From Synergistaceae bacterium (GTDB taxonomy: Bacteria; Synergistota; Synergistia; Synergistales; Aminobacteriaceae), in the NCBI GenBank assembly GCA_031272035.1, contig JAISUO010000047.1, positions 1-62,068 of the forward strand: DNA of 62,068 nucleotides, read 5' to 3'. A model generated the notes under the pieces. The model made no database searches. It saw only the letters and a program-made list of their open reading frames with translations, and had not been told where the DNA came from. Positions 53,845 through 62,066 of this stretch are shown here, piece by piece (the first letter of the stretch is position 1; each line of letters begins with the position of its first letter). A program made the position numbers and the translations under genes.

Positions 53845-54768
53845 ATGAACATCGAACACTACCGAAATTTTTTGCAGGTTGTCGAAGCCGGTTCCATTTC
53901 AGCGGGAGCCAAAATTCTCCGCATCGCGCAACCCGCTTTGAGCATCCAGATCAAGGCGCTTGAACAGGAGCTTGGGACGGCTTTGCTGAAACGCGGCGCG
54001 CGCAGGGTGGAGCTGACCAGCGCCGGAGAGATTTTTTATGAAAAAGCCAAAAACATTTGTTATCTGGACGACGCCGTGAAAAAAGAAATCGAAACCTGCA
54101 TCAGCGGCCACCAGGGAATACTGTGGCTGGGGCTGACGCCGGCCTATCCGGATCCCTTCATGGGCAATCTCCTGCTGGATTTCCACGAAGCGTATCCCCA
54201 GATCCGATTTGAGATTTTCGAAGCCAACTCCGACGAACTGGTGGAATCTCTGAAAATTGGCAACATCGAAATCGGAGTGATTCGAACGCCTTCTTTCATT
54301 CCACCCATGCTGAAGGCCTCGATTTCTCTCGAAGAACATCTGATGGTGGTTTATAGAAAGGAAAACCCCTGGTTTTCTCCCGATATGAAGGAGATAAATA
54401 TCACCGCGCTGGAAGGAGTCCCTCTATGCGTATCCAAAGGCTTCAGGCAAAAAATCAGCGATTCCTGTATGGAGGCCGGTTTTCATCCCAGCTTTCTCTC
54501 TGTCAGTTCTTCCCGCGGCTCCGCTCTGATGTGGGCAGCACGTGGAACGGCCGTGGCCATCATCGTTTCTCCCCGCACGGAAGATCAGGAAACGGAGGAT
54601 TTGTGCTGCCGCATTCTCACCGGACGAGCCATGTCCACCCGAAGGTCTTTCGCCGTCAGCAAAGAACGGTCGCTTTCCGCCGTCGCGCAGACTTTCCTTG
54701 ATTTTTGCGTGGAAAGGCCCGACTTAATCAACGAGAATAAACCTGAATCCAATATAATGCCAATTTGA
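53845..54768 (+). CDS. LysR-family transcriptional regulator
   Basis: A 307-residue regulator: winged helix-turn-helix (1-60, YRNFLQVVEAGSISAGAKILRIAQPALSIQIKALEQELG in outline), linker helix, and the LysR substrate-binding domain from about residue 90. It is divergent from the TAXI operon, which it probably controls; the ligand pocket should sense the transported or catabolised compound. A matching operator also occurs upstream of korD. The ribosome site GAGAGAGGGCG precedes the ATG. Confidence 0.93.
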   Translation: MNIEHYRNFLQVVEAGSISAGAKILRIAQPALSIQIKALEQELGTALLKRGARRVELTSAGEIFYEKAKNICYLDDAVKKEIETCISGHQGILWLGLTPAYPDPFMGNLLLDFHEAYPQIRFEIFEANSDELVESLKIGNIEIGVIRTPSFIPPMLKASISLEEHLMVVYRKENPWFSPDMKEINITALEGVPLCVSKGFRQKISDSCMEAGFHPSFLSVSSSRGSALMWAARGTAVAIIVSPRTEDQETEDLCCRILTGRAMSTRRSFAVSKERSLSAVAQTFLDFCVERPDLINENKPESNIMPI

Positions 54769-54812
54769 AATCATAAAGTGCAGGCGTAATGTAAGCAGGT
54801 GTAATGTAAATT

Positions 54813-54845
54813 GAGGGCGGTTTTTGGCCGCCCTCACGTCAATTT
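54813..54845. terminator. Bidirectional terminator between lysR and the protease gene
   Basis: GAGGGCGG (54813-54820) and CCGCCCTC (54828-54835) form an 8-bp stem with a TTTTTGG loop. The genes on both sides are convergent (lysR on plus, protease on minus). The T-tract is poor on either side. Confidence 0.6.
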
Positions 54846-54865
54846 ATAAACCAGCGCGGAAATTT

Positions 54866-56557
54866 TTACCGTTTCCTTCCCGCTGCGAACGCCGCGAGAG
54901 CCGTCAGGAACATGAAGGGGCCGAAAGCGCCCGCGCTGCATCCCCCGCCGCTGGACTTTTGCTCTGACGCCGCCACGGTGAACGCCTTGACGTTCACGTC
55001 GAAGTTCCGGGGCGAGTATTCGTCCCAGGCGTCGGTCATCACGAGCTGGTAGGTGTCCAGCCACTCGGGGCCGTTCCCCACGTCGGAGTAAAGATAGCTG
55101 TGGCCGGGGGAGACGGCGGCGTCGTCGCTGTATCCGGGGATCATCGCCTCCGCCGGCAGGTACGCCTCCGACCCGTCCCGCGTCGCGATCTTCACCGCCA
55201 CGGCGAAGCGCTCGCCCTTTTTCACCCGCACGGGCTCCTTCAGCCTCACGGCCCGGTAGCCCATCTCATAAGCCGCGCCGATCTGAGGGGCGGCAAGGGC
55301 CGGTTTGCCCGCGCCGGGCCCCTCGCCCGAGGGGATGTCCCTGTAGATTTGTATCTCGTAGGTCATGTCCTCGTTGGCGGTGACGAAGCCCGCCGCCACA
55401 ACCTCCTCGTCCCGGACGGCCTCGAAAACCGCCGCCTCCAGATGTTCGCTGAGGTTGTTTCCCTCGATGTTCAGACAGTGCCCCAGGGCGTCGTGAAAAT
55501 AGATGCCGTCCCAGCTCTCCAGGGGCTCCAGGGTGATGGAATACGGGCCGGGGACGTCGTCGCAAAACGTCGTGTCCTCATAGGAGATGTAAAAGTACCC
55601 GTTGTCGCCCACGGGCTCGCCATCGAACTCCGTCCCCCAGCTGTTCTGAATTTTCCACGCCCCATCCTCGGCGGGAACCACGTCCCCGGACCTGAAGTTC
55701 TCCCTGGAATACCCGTCGTCCCACCCGACGAGGAGCACCTCGTGATTGGAGTGGCCCTCCGTCGAATAAAAATGAGCGCCCCCGAGATACCCGTCAATGT
55801 CAAAGTTCGCGGACAAAGCGCCGAAATTTTCGTCCATAAGGGCCTTTTTGGCGTCCTCCACGCTGACGTGGCACAGGAAGGACCCGAGCCTGAACCGCGC
55901 GGGAGCGTAGGGCGCGGGGGGAAGGTACGTCGCCCATCCGAGGTCTCCCTCTCCCATGTCGGGGTAGGGCGCGTCCGCCTCCAGAACCGGCCCGGTCCCG
56001 CGCGACAGCATAGCGGCCACCTTGTCGGGCAATCCCCCGGTGTCGAAAATCGGGTTGTGAAGCTCTTCGTCGTTTCTCAAAAGGACGTTCCTGAAATATC
56101 CGGGCAGCCCGTTTCTTTCGTCGAAGCTGTACGTGAAGTACGCCAGGTGCAGCTCCGAAAGGGGCACGTAGGCGCCCTTGTTGATGAGGTTGGACTCCAT
56201 CACCTCGATGGCCGCGAAGGCCCAGCAGGTGCCCCAGCCTTTTTGATTGGCCACGGGAGGCGTGCGCCCCAGCGCCGAGAGGTCGAAGGACGCGGGCAGT
56301 TCTATGTCCACGTCCGCCCCGGTCGCGCGGAGCGTCATTTTATTGTCCTTCCGGGCGGCGCGGGCCTTTTTCACATAGGACCAATCGATGGGGGAAGGCG
56401 GGTAATCCGTCTTCAGCGTCCCCTCTCTGTAACGCACAAAGTCCGGGTTGAGGGGGACGGGCCGAAGCCCGGCAGCCGCCTCCGCGTGGGACGCTCCCGA
56501 AGCGGCGAGCGCGAGAACCGCTAACGCATATAAAAGTTTTCTTATCATTTTTCTCAT
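54866..56557 (-). CDS. Papain-family (C1A) exported protease with Synerg-CTERM sorting tail
   Basis: A 563-residue protein with a signal peptide (about 1-28), a C1A peptidase domain (about 85-325) with oxyanion Gln105, catalytic C111 (GWGTCWAFAAIE), H272 (SNHEVLLVGWDD) and N305 (KIQNSWGTEF), and a C-terminal beta-rich part (about 335-530) like the lectin-like domain attached to such proteases. The last 30 residues, SSGGGCSAGAFGP followed by a hydrophobic stretch and GRKR, match the Synerg-CTERM sorting signal: the Cys is the presumed processing/lipidation site. It should be exported and anchored at the cell surface. It follows the lipoprotein gene by 17 bases and is probably co-transcribed with it. 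Confidence 0.92.
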   Translation of the reverse strand: MRKMIRKLLYALAVLALAASGASHAEAAAGLRPVPLNPDFVRYREGTLKTDYPPSPIDWSYVKKARAARKDNKMTLRATGADVDIELPASFDLSALGRTPPVANQKGWGTCWAFAAIEVMESNLINKGAYVPLSELHLAYFTYSFDERNGLPGYFRNVLLRNDEELHNPIFDTGGLPDKVAAMLSRGTGPVLEADAPYPDMGEGDLGWATYLPPAPYAPARFRLGSFLCHVSVEDAKKALMDENFGALSANFDIDGYLGGAHFYSTEGHSNHEVLLVGWDDGYSRENFRSGDVVPAEDGAWKIQNSWGTEFDGEPVGDNGYFYISYEDTTFCDDVPGPYSITLEPLESWDGIYFHDALGHCLNIEGNNLSEHLEAAVFEAVRDEEVVAAGFVTANEDMTYEIQIYRDIPSGEGPGAGKPALAAPQIGAAYEMGYRAVRLKEPVRVKKGERFAVAVKIATRDGSEAYLPAEAMIPGYSDDAAVSPGHSYLYSDVGNGPEWLDTYQLVMTDAWDEYSPRNFDVNVKAFTVAASEQKSSGGGCSAGAFGPFMFLTALAAFAAGRKR

Positions 56558-56574
56558 AAATTCACTCTCTCTCT

Positions 56575-58527
56575 TTAATCCACCAGCGCCGTGGCCACCT
56601 GGGTGACGACGATGTAGTTGACGTCCGTGGAGTTCGCGCGGGTGACGCGGACCACTCCCTGCCGGGTCGCCCCGGTGGTGTTTTCCTTGAAGGTTATGTA
56701 GAGTTTGTCGTTGGCTTGCGAGACGGTGTACCAGTCCCAGTTGTATCCTGTCGGAATGTCCGCGGTCCAGCCGCCCTCGGCCTGGATCTCCACCGGCGTT
56801 CTCGGCGTCCCCGCCTGTTTGCCGTAGGTCACGGTGTTCGTGCTGAAGCCCATGAGCGGCGGCTGCGGCAGGCTGATGTCCTGGGTGATGGTGTTCGCCT
56901 TCCAGCTTATGCCCCTGCGTTCGACAAGAGAGTTCTCGCCGTTTCCGTCCACGGCTTTAGCCTCCCAGATATTGGAACGGTCCGTCACGTCCAAAGACAG
57001 CCGGAATTTGTTGATTTTCTCCCGCTCTTTGGTGTCGATGCCCCATATCCACGTCTGGCACGGCTTGTAAACGGAGCGGGAAAGCTCCACCGCGTCCTCC
57101 AGCAGGCCCGGCAGCTTAAAATCGTACTGCCACCGGGGGGAAACGCTGTTCTGGATGAATTGCTTCACCGTCACGTCATAAGTCTGATAGCTCATGGATT
57201 TGCTTTGTGTATATCCGTGGAGGAGCATCGGCTTGACGGCGTTCCTGATGAAATTGGTGACCGCCAGTACGTTGCTCAGGGCCCCGGTTCCGCCTCCGCC
57301 CGCCGCGGCGGCTTCGTTGACGCTGGAGTTGCTGCCCACGGTAACCGTGGTCACGTTGTTATACGCCTCCGGCTTGGAATCCGAAAGGACGACGGCCCCG
57401 GAGGAGGCGCCTCCGAGGAGGAGGTCGTCGGCTATGGCGTACTGTGAAATGAAATCCTGAGCGACCTGCAAAGCAGACCCCATTACATAATACACTTTTC
57501 CATGAAGAGTCGCTTTGAAAAAAAGGGGAGGTTCTGCCCCGACTACCGCTTTTTTATATTCATACGGGCCGCCTTTGCCGCTGCCGTCGAGGAGACATTC
57601 CTGATAGACGTAGTACCAATCTTTTCCCATGTCGCCGCTGGCGACGCCGAAATGGTGCGCCGCCTGGATGAAGACGTTGATCTTCATGCTCTTGCCCCAC
57701 GGGTTGGCGGAAAGGGTCGCCGTGTAGCTGGACGCGATGGACCCCAGGTCGGGGCTGTCCCCCTGGGCTTGGGCAACCGCGCTCAGGGCCTTGGAGGCGT
57801 TCAGCGATTTCTCCGCCATGTCCGAATCCTCCAGAAGCCACTCCCTGAAGTCCACGTAGTCGCCGAGAGGGTCCAGGGTCTGAGCTTCGATCGCATCGCC
57901 GCTTGAATCATCGGAAGCGACCTCCCCGTCCTCAATGCCTGGGCAGGCGTCGGCGGAAACGACATCGATGACATCGAAGCTGACCTGTTCGTTTTCCGTC
58001 AGCCACGCGGAGTCGTACTGGACGAAAATCTGATTGGGGTCCGCTTCCGTTTTGCGGAGCCCGTAGAAGAGCACCGGCGGGAAGTCCACTTCGTCATAGT
58101 TCTCAAACCCCACCTTGAATGGGCCGAAGGGCCTGCCCAGAATGCTGTGAATCTCAATGACGCTGAATTTATCGGGCGATATGACGGCGACGCGCCCGGC
58201 GCTTTGAAGCTCGGCGGGCCCGAAGGGGTAGCCGTGCCTGGCGTACGCGTCGGGGTCCACCCCGTCCACAAAGACATCGACCAACGCTTCGTTGGTGATC
58301 AGAATGGGGATGTCCTCTTCGGAATCGTAATCGACGATGGCGATGCCGGCTTCGCTCAGTAATTTCTTCTGATCTTCCGGCAGCTCGCCCAGCACCGCTA
58401 TTTTGGCCCTGAGGTCACTTCCGGAGTTCGCGGAGTCGGAGCCGCCGCTTCCGCACCCGCCGCCGCCGTTCATGATCATTATCAAAAGCAGCGCGGCCAA
58501 CATTTTCCAGAACGTACTCTTTCTCAT
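56575..58527 (-). CDS. Lipoprotein with BACON-like C-terminal domain, function unknown
   Basis: A 650-residue protein with a lipoprotein-type signal (hydrophobic MLAALLLIMIMNGGGGCGSGGSDS; the lipobox is unusual because Gly replaces the expected small/aliphatic residues, but the Cys followed by Gly/Ser/Asp linker is typical). The middle contains CXXX motifs and a segment with DWYYVYQECLLDG; the last 90 residues (VTYGKQAGTPRTPVEIQAEGGWTADIP in outline, with TTGATRQGVVRVTR) resemble a BACON domain, which often occurs in carbohydrate- or mucin-associated surface proteins. The ATG at 58527 is used (AAGGAGA at ten bases). I do not recognise the central part. Confidence 0.75.
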   Translation of the reverse strand: MRKSTFWKMLAALLLIMIMNGGGGCGSGGSDSANSGSDLRAKIAVLGELPEDQKKLLSEAGIAIVDYDSEEDIPILITNEALVDVFVDGVDPDAYARHGYPFGPAELQSAGRVAVISPDKFSVIEIHSILGRPFGPFKVGFENYDEVDFPPVLFYGLRKTEADPNQIFVQYDSAWLTENEQVSFDVIDVVSADACPGIEDGEVASDDSSGDAIEAQTLDPLGDYVDFREWLLEDSDMAEKSLNASKALSAVAQAQGDSPDLGSIASSYTATLSANPWGKSMKINVFIQAAHHFGVASGDMGKDWYYVYQECLLDGSGKGGPYEYKKAVVGAEPPLFFKATLHGKVYYVMGSALQVAQDFISQYAIADDLLLGGASSGAVVLSDSKPEAYNNVTTVTVGSNSSVNEAAAAGGGGTGALSNVLAVTNFIRNAVKPMLLHGYTQSKSMSYQTYDVTVKQFIQNSVSPRWQYDFKLPGLLEDAVELSRSVYKPCQTWIWGIDTKEREKINKFRLSLDVTDRSNIWEAKAVDGNGENSLVERRGISWKANTITQDISLPQPPLMGFSTNTVTYGKQAGTPRTPVEIQAEGGWTADIPTGYNWDWYTVSQANDKLYITFKENTTGATRQGVVRVTRANSTDVNYIVVTQVATALVD

Positions 58528-58889
58528 AAAACCCACTCTCCTTTTCTGGTTTATAGCGCTTACACAAATGTCTCTCGGAAATCCCCAATTGACCAGGGTC
58601 GAGGCGTTAATAATAATGATAGCTCAAACTTCGCAGCAGCCGAGAAAAGTTCGCACCCTGAAAATTCAACAACGACAATCAAAAACAGGCAAAAACAGCG
58701 GCATGGGGTCCTTTTTGAGTACAATTCATGCAATGAGAAGCATAACACAGTCCCCCCGCTTTAAAAAGGTCCACGGGTTGATACGGCATCTCTGAATTGA
58801 CAAATATGAGCGCTCTGTCAAAAATGGTATTGCTGAATCTGATCATTTTAGTGACGTTACGAAAATGATGGAAAAGGAGGGCTGACGTA
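58528..58889. other. Gene-free interval between lipoprotein and small antitoxin-like ORF
   Basis: No coding signal was found in these 362 bases. A TTGACA occurs at 58797-58802 but no convincing -10 follows at 17 bases, so a promoter for the small ORF at 58890 is only possible. The region is of lower GC than the flanking operons and marks the change to accessory content. Confidence 0.5.
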
Positions 58890-59075
58890 ATGACCACCAC
58901 AACCACTGAGCAGAAGATTTCCGCCGAAAGAAAGAGCCTGATCGACCTGATCGGCAGGCTGCCCGAAAAGGCAGTTCTGCGGTTGAAGAGGTATGCGGAA
59001 CGCGTGTATAAAGAAGAGCTGGAAGAGGCGGAAGAACCAGAAGAAGAAGAGGACATCTTTGACAGAGAAATATAA
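58890..59075 (+). CDS. Small acidic protein, antitoxin-like
   Basis: A 61-residue protein beginning with a Thr run and ending in a Glu-rich tail (EELEEAEEPEEEEDIFDREI in outline), with a predicted helix SLIDLIGRLPEKAVLRLKRYAERV. The layout (amphipathic helix with LPEKAV..LKRY plus acidic tail) resembles small antitoxins of the DUF2281-like kind. A strong GGAGGG ribosome site lies eight bases before ATG. No complete toxin gene follows, so it may be an orphan. Confidence 0.6.
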   Translation: MTTTTTEQKISAERKSLIDLIGRLPEKAVLRLKRYAERVYKEELEEAEEPEEEEDIFDREI

Positions 59076-59092
59076 AGAATACGAGGCAAAAT

Positions 59093-59263
59093 ATGGCCCA
59101 CTCTATAAGGGATGATTACGATGCCAACGCTCCGCACGAACCCAATGACGAAACTGCGGCTGTTCTGAAGGAATCATCGGATATTCGCGCCCTAACAGGA
59201 CCGTTTAAGGTTCGGAACGAGGGCAATTTTTTGACCGCACCGGGCCTGAACAAGAATGCCTGA
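59093..59263 (+). CDS. Short ORF, possibly remnant of a partner gene
   Basis: A 56-codon ORF (ATG 59093, TGA 59261) with composition like a soluble protein (DDYDANAPHEPNDETAAVLKESSDI). An overlapping frame from TTG 59059 encodes LTEKYKEYEAKYGPLYKG and stops at 59115 just where this frame becomes protein-like, so the two could be one gene of about 68 codons split by a single-base shift. No family is recognised. It lacks a clear ribosome site. Confidence 0.35.
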   Translation: MAHSIRDDYDANAPHEPNDETAAVLKESSDIRALTGPFKVRNEGNFLTAPGLNKNA

Positions 59264-59346
59264 CTTCGCGTATTCCAAACAATTTCAGAAGGATATTTTC
59301 GGCAGATGACCCGCCCGACAGACAGCCACAAAAGGAGCGTGAGGTC

Positions 59347-59823
59347 ATGTCTGAAATCATCAGCTACAGGCAGGTAGAAGAAAAGGTGTTGACCATTCGC
59401 GGTCAGAGCGTCATTCTGGATCGCGATGTGGCGGAGCTTTATGGTGTGGAAACCAAGCGCGTTAATGAGGCGGTAACCCACAATCCCGACAAGTTTCCGG
59501 AAGGCTATATCATTGAACTTACGAAAGATGATTATGAATCTTTAAGGTCGAAAATTTCGACCTTAAACGTTCCCGTCGGTCGCGGGAAGCATACCAAGTA
59601 CACGCCCAAAGCCTTCACCGAAAAAGGATTGTACATGCTCGCAACCATCCTGAAAAGCCCGGCTGCCGCACAAACGACCATCGCCATAGTAGAAACCTTC
59701 GCCAAAATCCGGGAGCTTTCCAGGACGGTTAGCCAGTTATCGGATACCCAGGAGAGAACCCAACAAAAGAGCCGCCTTTTATTAACAGCTCCTGTGTTTT
59801 CATTTCATTTCAGATTGTCTTAA
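59347..59823 (+). CDS. ORF6N-domain protein (phage antirepressor-like), truncated C-terminus
   Basis: A 158-residue protein with an ORF6N domain over residues 1-100: ILDRDVAELYGVETKRVNEAVTHNPDKFP (in outline), the TPKAFTEKGLYMLATILKSPAA motif and VETFAKIRELSR. ORF6N proteins are DNA-binding antirepressors of phages and mobile elements. The normal family continues with a charged helix and GEI-like end; here the chain changes after QERTQQKS to a short hydrophobic tail (RLLLTAPVFSFHFRLS), suggesting a frameshift or deletion. A 27-bp palindrome lies inside the coding region (59541-59567). The ATG follows GGAGCGTGAGG. Confidence 0.82.
   Translation: MSEIISYRQVEEKVLTIRGQSVILDRDVAELYGVETKRVNEAVTHNPDKFPEGYIIELTKDDYESLRSKISTLNVPVGRGKHTKYTPKAFTEKGLYMLATILKSPAAAQTTIAIVETFAKIRELSRTVSQLSDTQERTQQKSRLLLTAPVFSFHFRLS
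59541..59567. repeat. 27-bp palindrome inside the ORF6N gene
   Basis: TTTAAGGTCGAAA (59541-59553) is exactly mirrored by TTTCGACCTTAAA (59555-59567) with a single A between. It encodes SLRSKISTLN and could form a hairpin in mRNA or serve as operator for a dimeric regulator. Confidence 0.85.
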
Positions 59824-59990
59824 ACTGCTGTAAATCAGGTTACTGGCGGAGAAGGTGGAGTACAAATAGATGGTGTAAAATAACTCCATAACTTATTTCT
59901 ATTGGTCAGAAATTTTTCTGTTGTACGGTTTGATGTACGGGAATTTTGCAGGTGGTTTTGACTTTCGAACTTGAGGAGTCTGCCTGCCGC

Positions 59991-60212
59991 TTATGACGCC
60001 GTTATGCTTCCACTCTCACGGCGGGCATCTATGAAACGGTTGATGTCCTCGACGATATACGCGCTCCCGGTCGTGTGCAGCGCGCCGTAGTGGTCATCAA
60101 TGTACCGCAGAACGTCATATTTGCCGAACAGGTCCATCACGTCCCTGCCGTTCAAGTGCTTTGCCGCCTTGTATTCCTCAATGCAGTAAGCCATAAAATC
60201 TATCTCGGACAT
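59991..60212 (-). CDS. DUF3791 protein
   Basis: A 73-residue protein with the DUF3791 pattern: FMAYCIEEYKAAKHLNGRDVMDLF and, after it, KYDVLRYIDDHYGALHTTGSAYIVEDIN (in outline). It is the last gene of a three-gene minus-strand set with the 81-residue protein and the DUF3990 protein, six bases after its neighbour. DUF3791 and DUF3990 genes are often adjacent, and I infer a toxin-antitoxin relation; the function of DUF3791 itself is not established. Confidence 0.85.
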   Translation of the reverse strand: MSEIDFMAYCIEEYKAAKHLNGRDVMDLFGKYDVLRYIDDHYGALHTTGSAYIVEDINRFIDARRESGSITAS

Positions 60213-60218
60213 TTTTTA

Positions 60219-60461
60219 TTACGCCTCCCTCGGAAAAGTCACGCGCCCGGAGTCAAGTTCCTCTCCCAGAAGATCCGCGAGACAGAGAGGGCTTAGATGC
60301 CACAGTTTCGTCTTTTCGTTTTCCAGCTTGCTGTACACGAAAGAAGAATAAAGCAAAGAAAATGCCTCCTGGTCGGTAACATTCCTTGCCTTCATGATCT
60401 CCCTGACGACCAATGGAACGAGCAGTTGAAGCGTCGCCTTGAATTGCTCCTGTTCGTTCAT
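60219..60461 (-). CDS. Small protein between DUF3990 and DUF3791 genes, antitoxin-like
   Basis: An 80-residue protein (ATG 60461, five bases after GGAGGTG) made of helices: NEQEQFKATLQLLVPLVVREIMKARNV and SLLYSSFVYSKLENEKTKLWHLS (in outline). It overlaps the end of the DUF3990 gene by four bases, so the two are coupled. Such small helical proteins beside ADP-ribosyltransferase-type toxins are candidate antitoxins; no family name is certain. Confidence 0.75.
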   Translation of the reverse strand: MNEQEQFKATLQLLVPLVVREIMKARNVTDQEAFSLLYSSFVYSKLENEKTKLWHLSPLCLADLLGEELDSGRVTFPREA

Positions 60462-60958
60462 GGACACACCTCCAAAAAACTCTCAAAGCGCAGGTAAGAA
60501 AGCGCCTTTTCCGTCGCAAAAACCATCTGATCATAAAGTTTTCGCACTTTCAGACGCTCAATGGTTTCCTCTTTCGAGTACAGGCCCGCCTGATAGCCGA
60601 CAAGACACCTGTACACTGTGTCATTCGCCACAGGACCGTAGATCACATCAACCCGTGGACCTTCATAAACGCCTCTGCGATTCGCAAGCACAAAATCAAA
60701 CCAGACAGCATCGGGAGCCTCAAAACGCAGAACGGCAAGCTCCTTTTTCATGTGTTCATACTCCACATTGTAAACGCTGACGAACCGCCCGTCACCTGCC
60801 TTGCCCGTCAATTCCCGTTCGTATACTTTGCGAGCAAAGTCTTCGGCCTGCTTTTGGTTGGTCGTGGTGTAAAATCCGGGGCCGAAGTCCAACGTTCTGT
60901 TCGGGACCAAAAGCCTCGGCTCTTTGACGAAGACGTTGCTTCCATGAAAAACCTTCAT
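60458..60958 (-). CDS. DUF3990 protein, putative ADP-ribosyltransferase toxin
   Basis: A 166-residue protein of the DUF3990 family. The N-terminal part FHGSNVFV (H5) followed by LDFGPGFYTTTNQKQAEDFARKV (Y30 in GFYTTT) resembles the H-Y-E class of ADP-ribosyltransferases, in which His and Tyr bind NAD+; a Glu further down (for example in the KEELAVLRFEAPDAVW or YSKEET region) could complete the triad. The start ATG at 60958 opens the three-gene set. No signal peptide. Toxin function is inferred from family and from the coupled small ORFs. Confidence 0.82.
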   Translation of the reverse strand: MKVFHGSNVFVKEPRLLVPNRTLDFGPGFYTTTNQKQAEDFARKVYERELTGKAGDGRFVSVYNVEYEHMKKELAVLRFEAPDAVWFDFVLANRRGVYEGPRVDVIYGPVANDTVYRCLVGYQAGLYSKEETIERLKVRKLYDQMVFATEKALSYLRFESFLEVCP

Positions 60959-61034
60959 TGGGCTTTGCCTCGATTGTCCATGTCTTCAAACTCCAATTTT
61001 TTCATCTTCGCTCATTTTCGGTGAATTCGGTCAA

Positions 61035-62066
61035 TCATTCATTTTCTTTCCGCGACCGCGATATTGGCTTTCCCTCGTTTTCACCATTCACGATTTCCCA
61101 GTGTCCGAACCTTTTTCCCCCGACGCGAGTGATAATCCCAGCATTTTTCAGTTCTTCCAAATCGCGCAAAACAGTTCTCTTTGTGACATTCATGGTTTGA
61201 GACAACTGCGCGGAAGTAAGCGCTCCATCCGTAGCTATCAACTCCATGAGCTGGTCATGCCTGCTTTTTCCCTTTGTGACATCCTTTGTGACATTTATTG
61301 TGACATCCTTTGTGACATTGGCATCCTCTTCCATGCCATAGTTCAGGTTGTACAGCGTTGTGATGAACCAGGAGTCGTCAGAAAAAAAGACCGGCTGCCT
61401 GCCTGTGCTCTCATATTCTTTTCGGATTTTCTCCAACCCGCTGCCTCGGCGTTCCACCAGTTTGAGGCGCTGAAACAGATCGGCGATCACAGGATTTCTT
61501 CGTTTGGAGGGCACTTTCATAATGTCCATATTTTGGATTCGTTTGCCGTCCACCATACCGCCCGGCGAGGTGATCTCCAGCCTGTCGTCGTATATGTCGA
61601 TATGAATCTCGCTTCCCATGAATGAATAATCACGGTGAATGATGGCGTTTACCAAGGCTTCCCGTATGGCGGTTTGGGGATAATCCGGCATTTCCACGCG
61701 CTTTTCGGGTGTTTTGCGCCATTTGACCTTGTAGTTATTTCGGATGAAATTGAGCCCGTTTTGTAGCAGCGATATCATGTTGCCGGAGTATTCGCTGTCA
61801 TCAAGCGCGTCCACGAAAATGGAGCCTTTTTCCAGACCATTCCAACGGGTGCAGAAAATGCGCGAATTGTACACAGGGCAGGCGTCCGCCAGTAAAGCGC
61901 CGGCGTAAGTCAGACGACCGCCGCCTTCTTCCAGCAAGCCGAAGGATATAAATTCGTCCGGCAGTCGGAGAGCCTGGCCGGTTTCTTTTTTATTCGTCGC
62001 GTTCAACAGGGTGAAACTGTTGTCATCGTAAGAAAATCGGCTTTCAAGGCTGTCGAAAGACTGATG
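61035..62066 (-). CDS. RecG-C/AlbA-type ATP-binding transcriptional regulator, 5' end outside window
   Basis: The frame is open to the window edge; 343 residues are visible. They contain HQSFDSLESRF and a DACPVYNSRIFCTRW segment, a GHKL-like ATP-binding region (IREALVNAIIHRDYSFMGSEI, ITSPGGMVDG, RRNPVIADLFQRLKLVERRGSGLEKIR in outline), a linker of repeated VTKDVT, and a C-terminal winged helix (about the last 70 residues, SAQLSQTMNVTKRTVLRDLEELKNAG in outline). This is the later part of the family with an N-terminal AlbA_2 DNA-binding domain, which is cut off here. Such proteins are common in accessory DNA. Confidence 0.85.
   Translation of the reverse strand, partial: HQSFDSLESRFSYDDNSFTLLNATNKKETGQALRLPDEFISFGLLEEGGGRLTYAGALLADACPVYNSRIFCTRWNGLEKGSIFVDALDDSEYSGNMISLLQNGLNFIRNNYKVKWRKTPEKRVEMPDYPQTAIREALVNAIIHRDYSFMGSEIHIDIYDDRLEITSPGGMVDGKRIQNMDIMKVPSKRRNPVIADLFQRLKLVERRGSGLEKIRKEYESTGRQPVFFSDDSWFITTLYNLNYGMEEDANVTKDVTINVTKDVTKGKSRHDQLMELIATDGALTSAQLSQTMNVTKRTVLRDLEELKNAGIITRVGGKRFGHWEIVNGENEGKPISRSRKENE
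61271..61318 (-). repeat. Four 12-bp repeats encoding a VTKDVT linker
   Basis: Units start at 61271, 61283, 61295 and 61307 (plus-strand CCTTTGTGACAT, with two changes in the third unit). They encode NVTKDVT-like repeats in the linker between the ATP-binding region and the winged helix. The unit keeps the reading frame, so the linker length may vary between strains. Confidence 0.9.
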
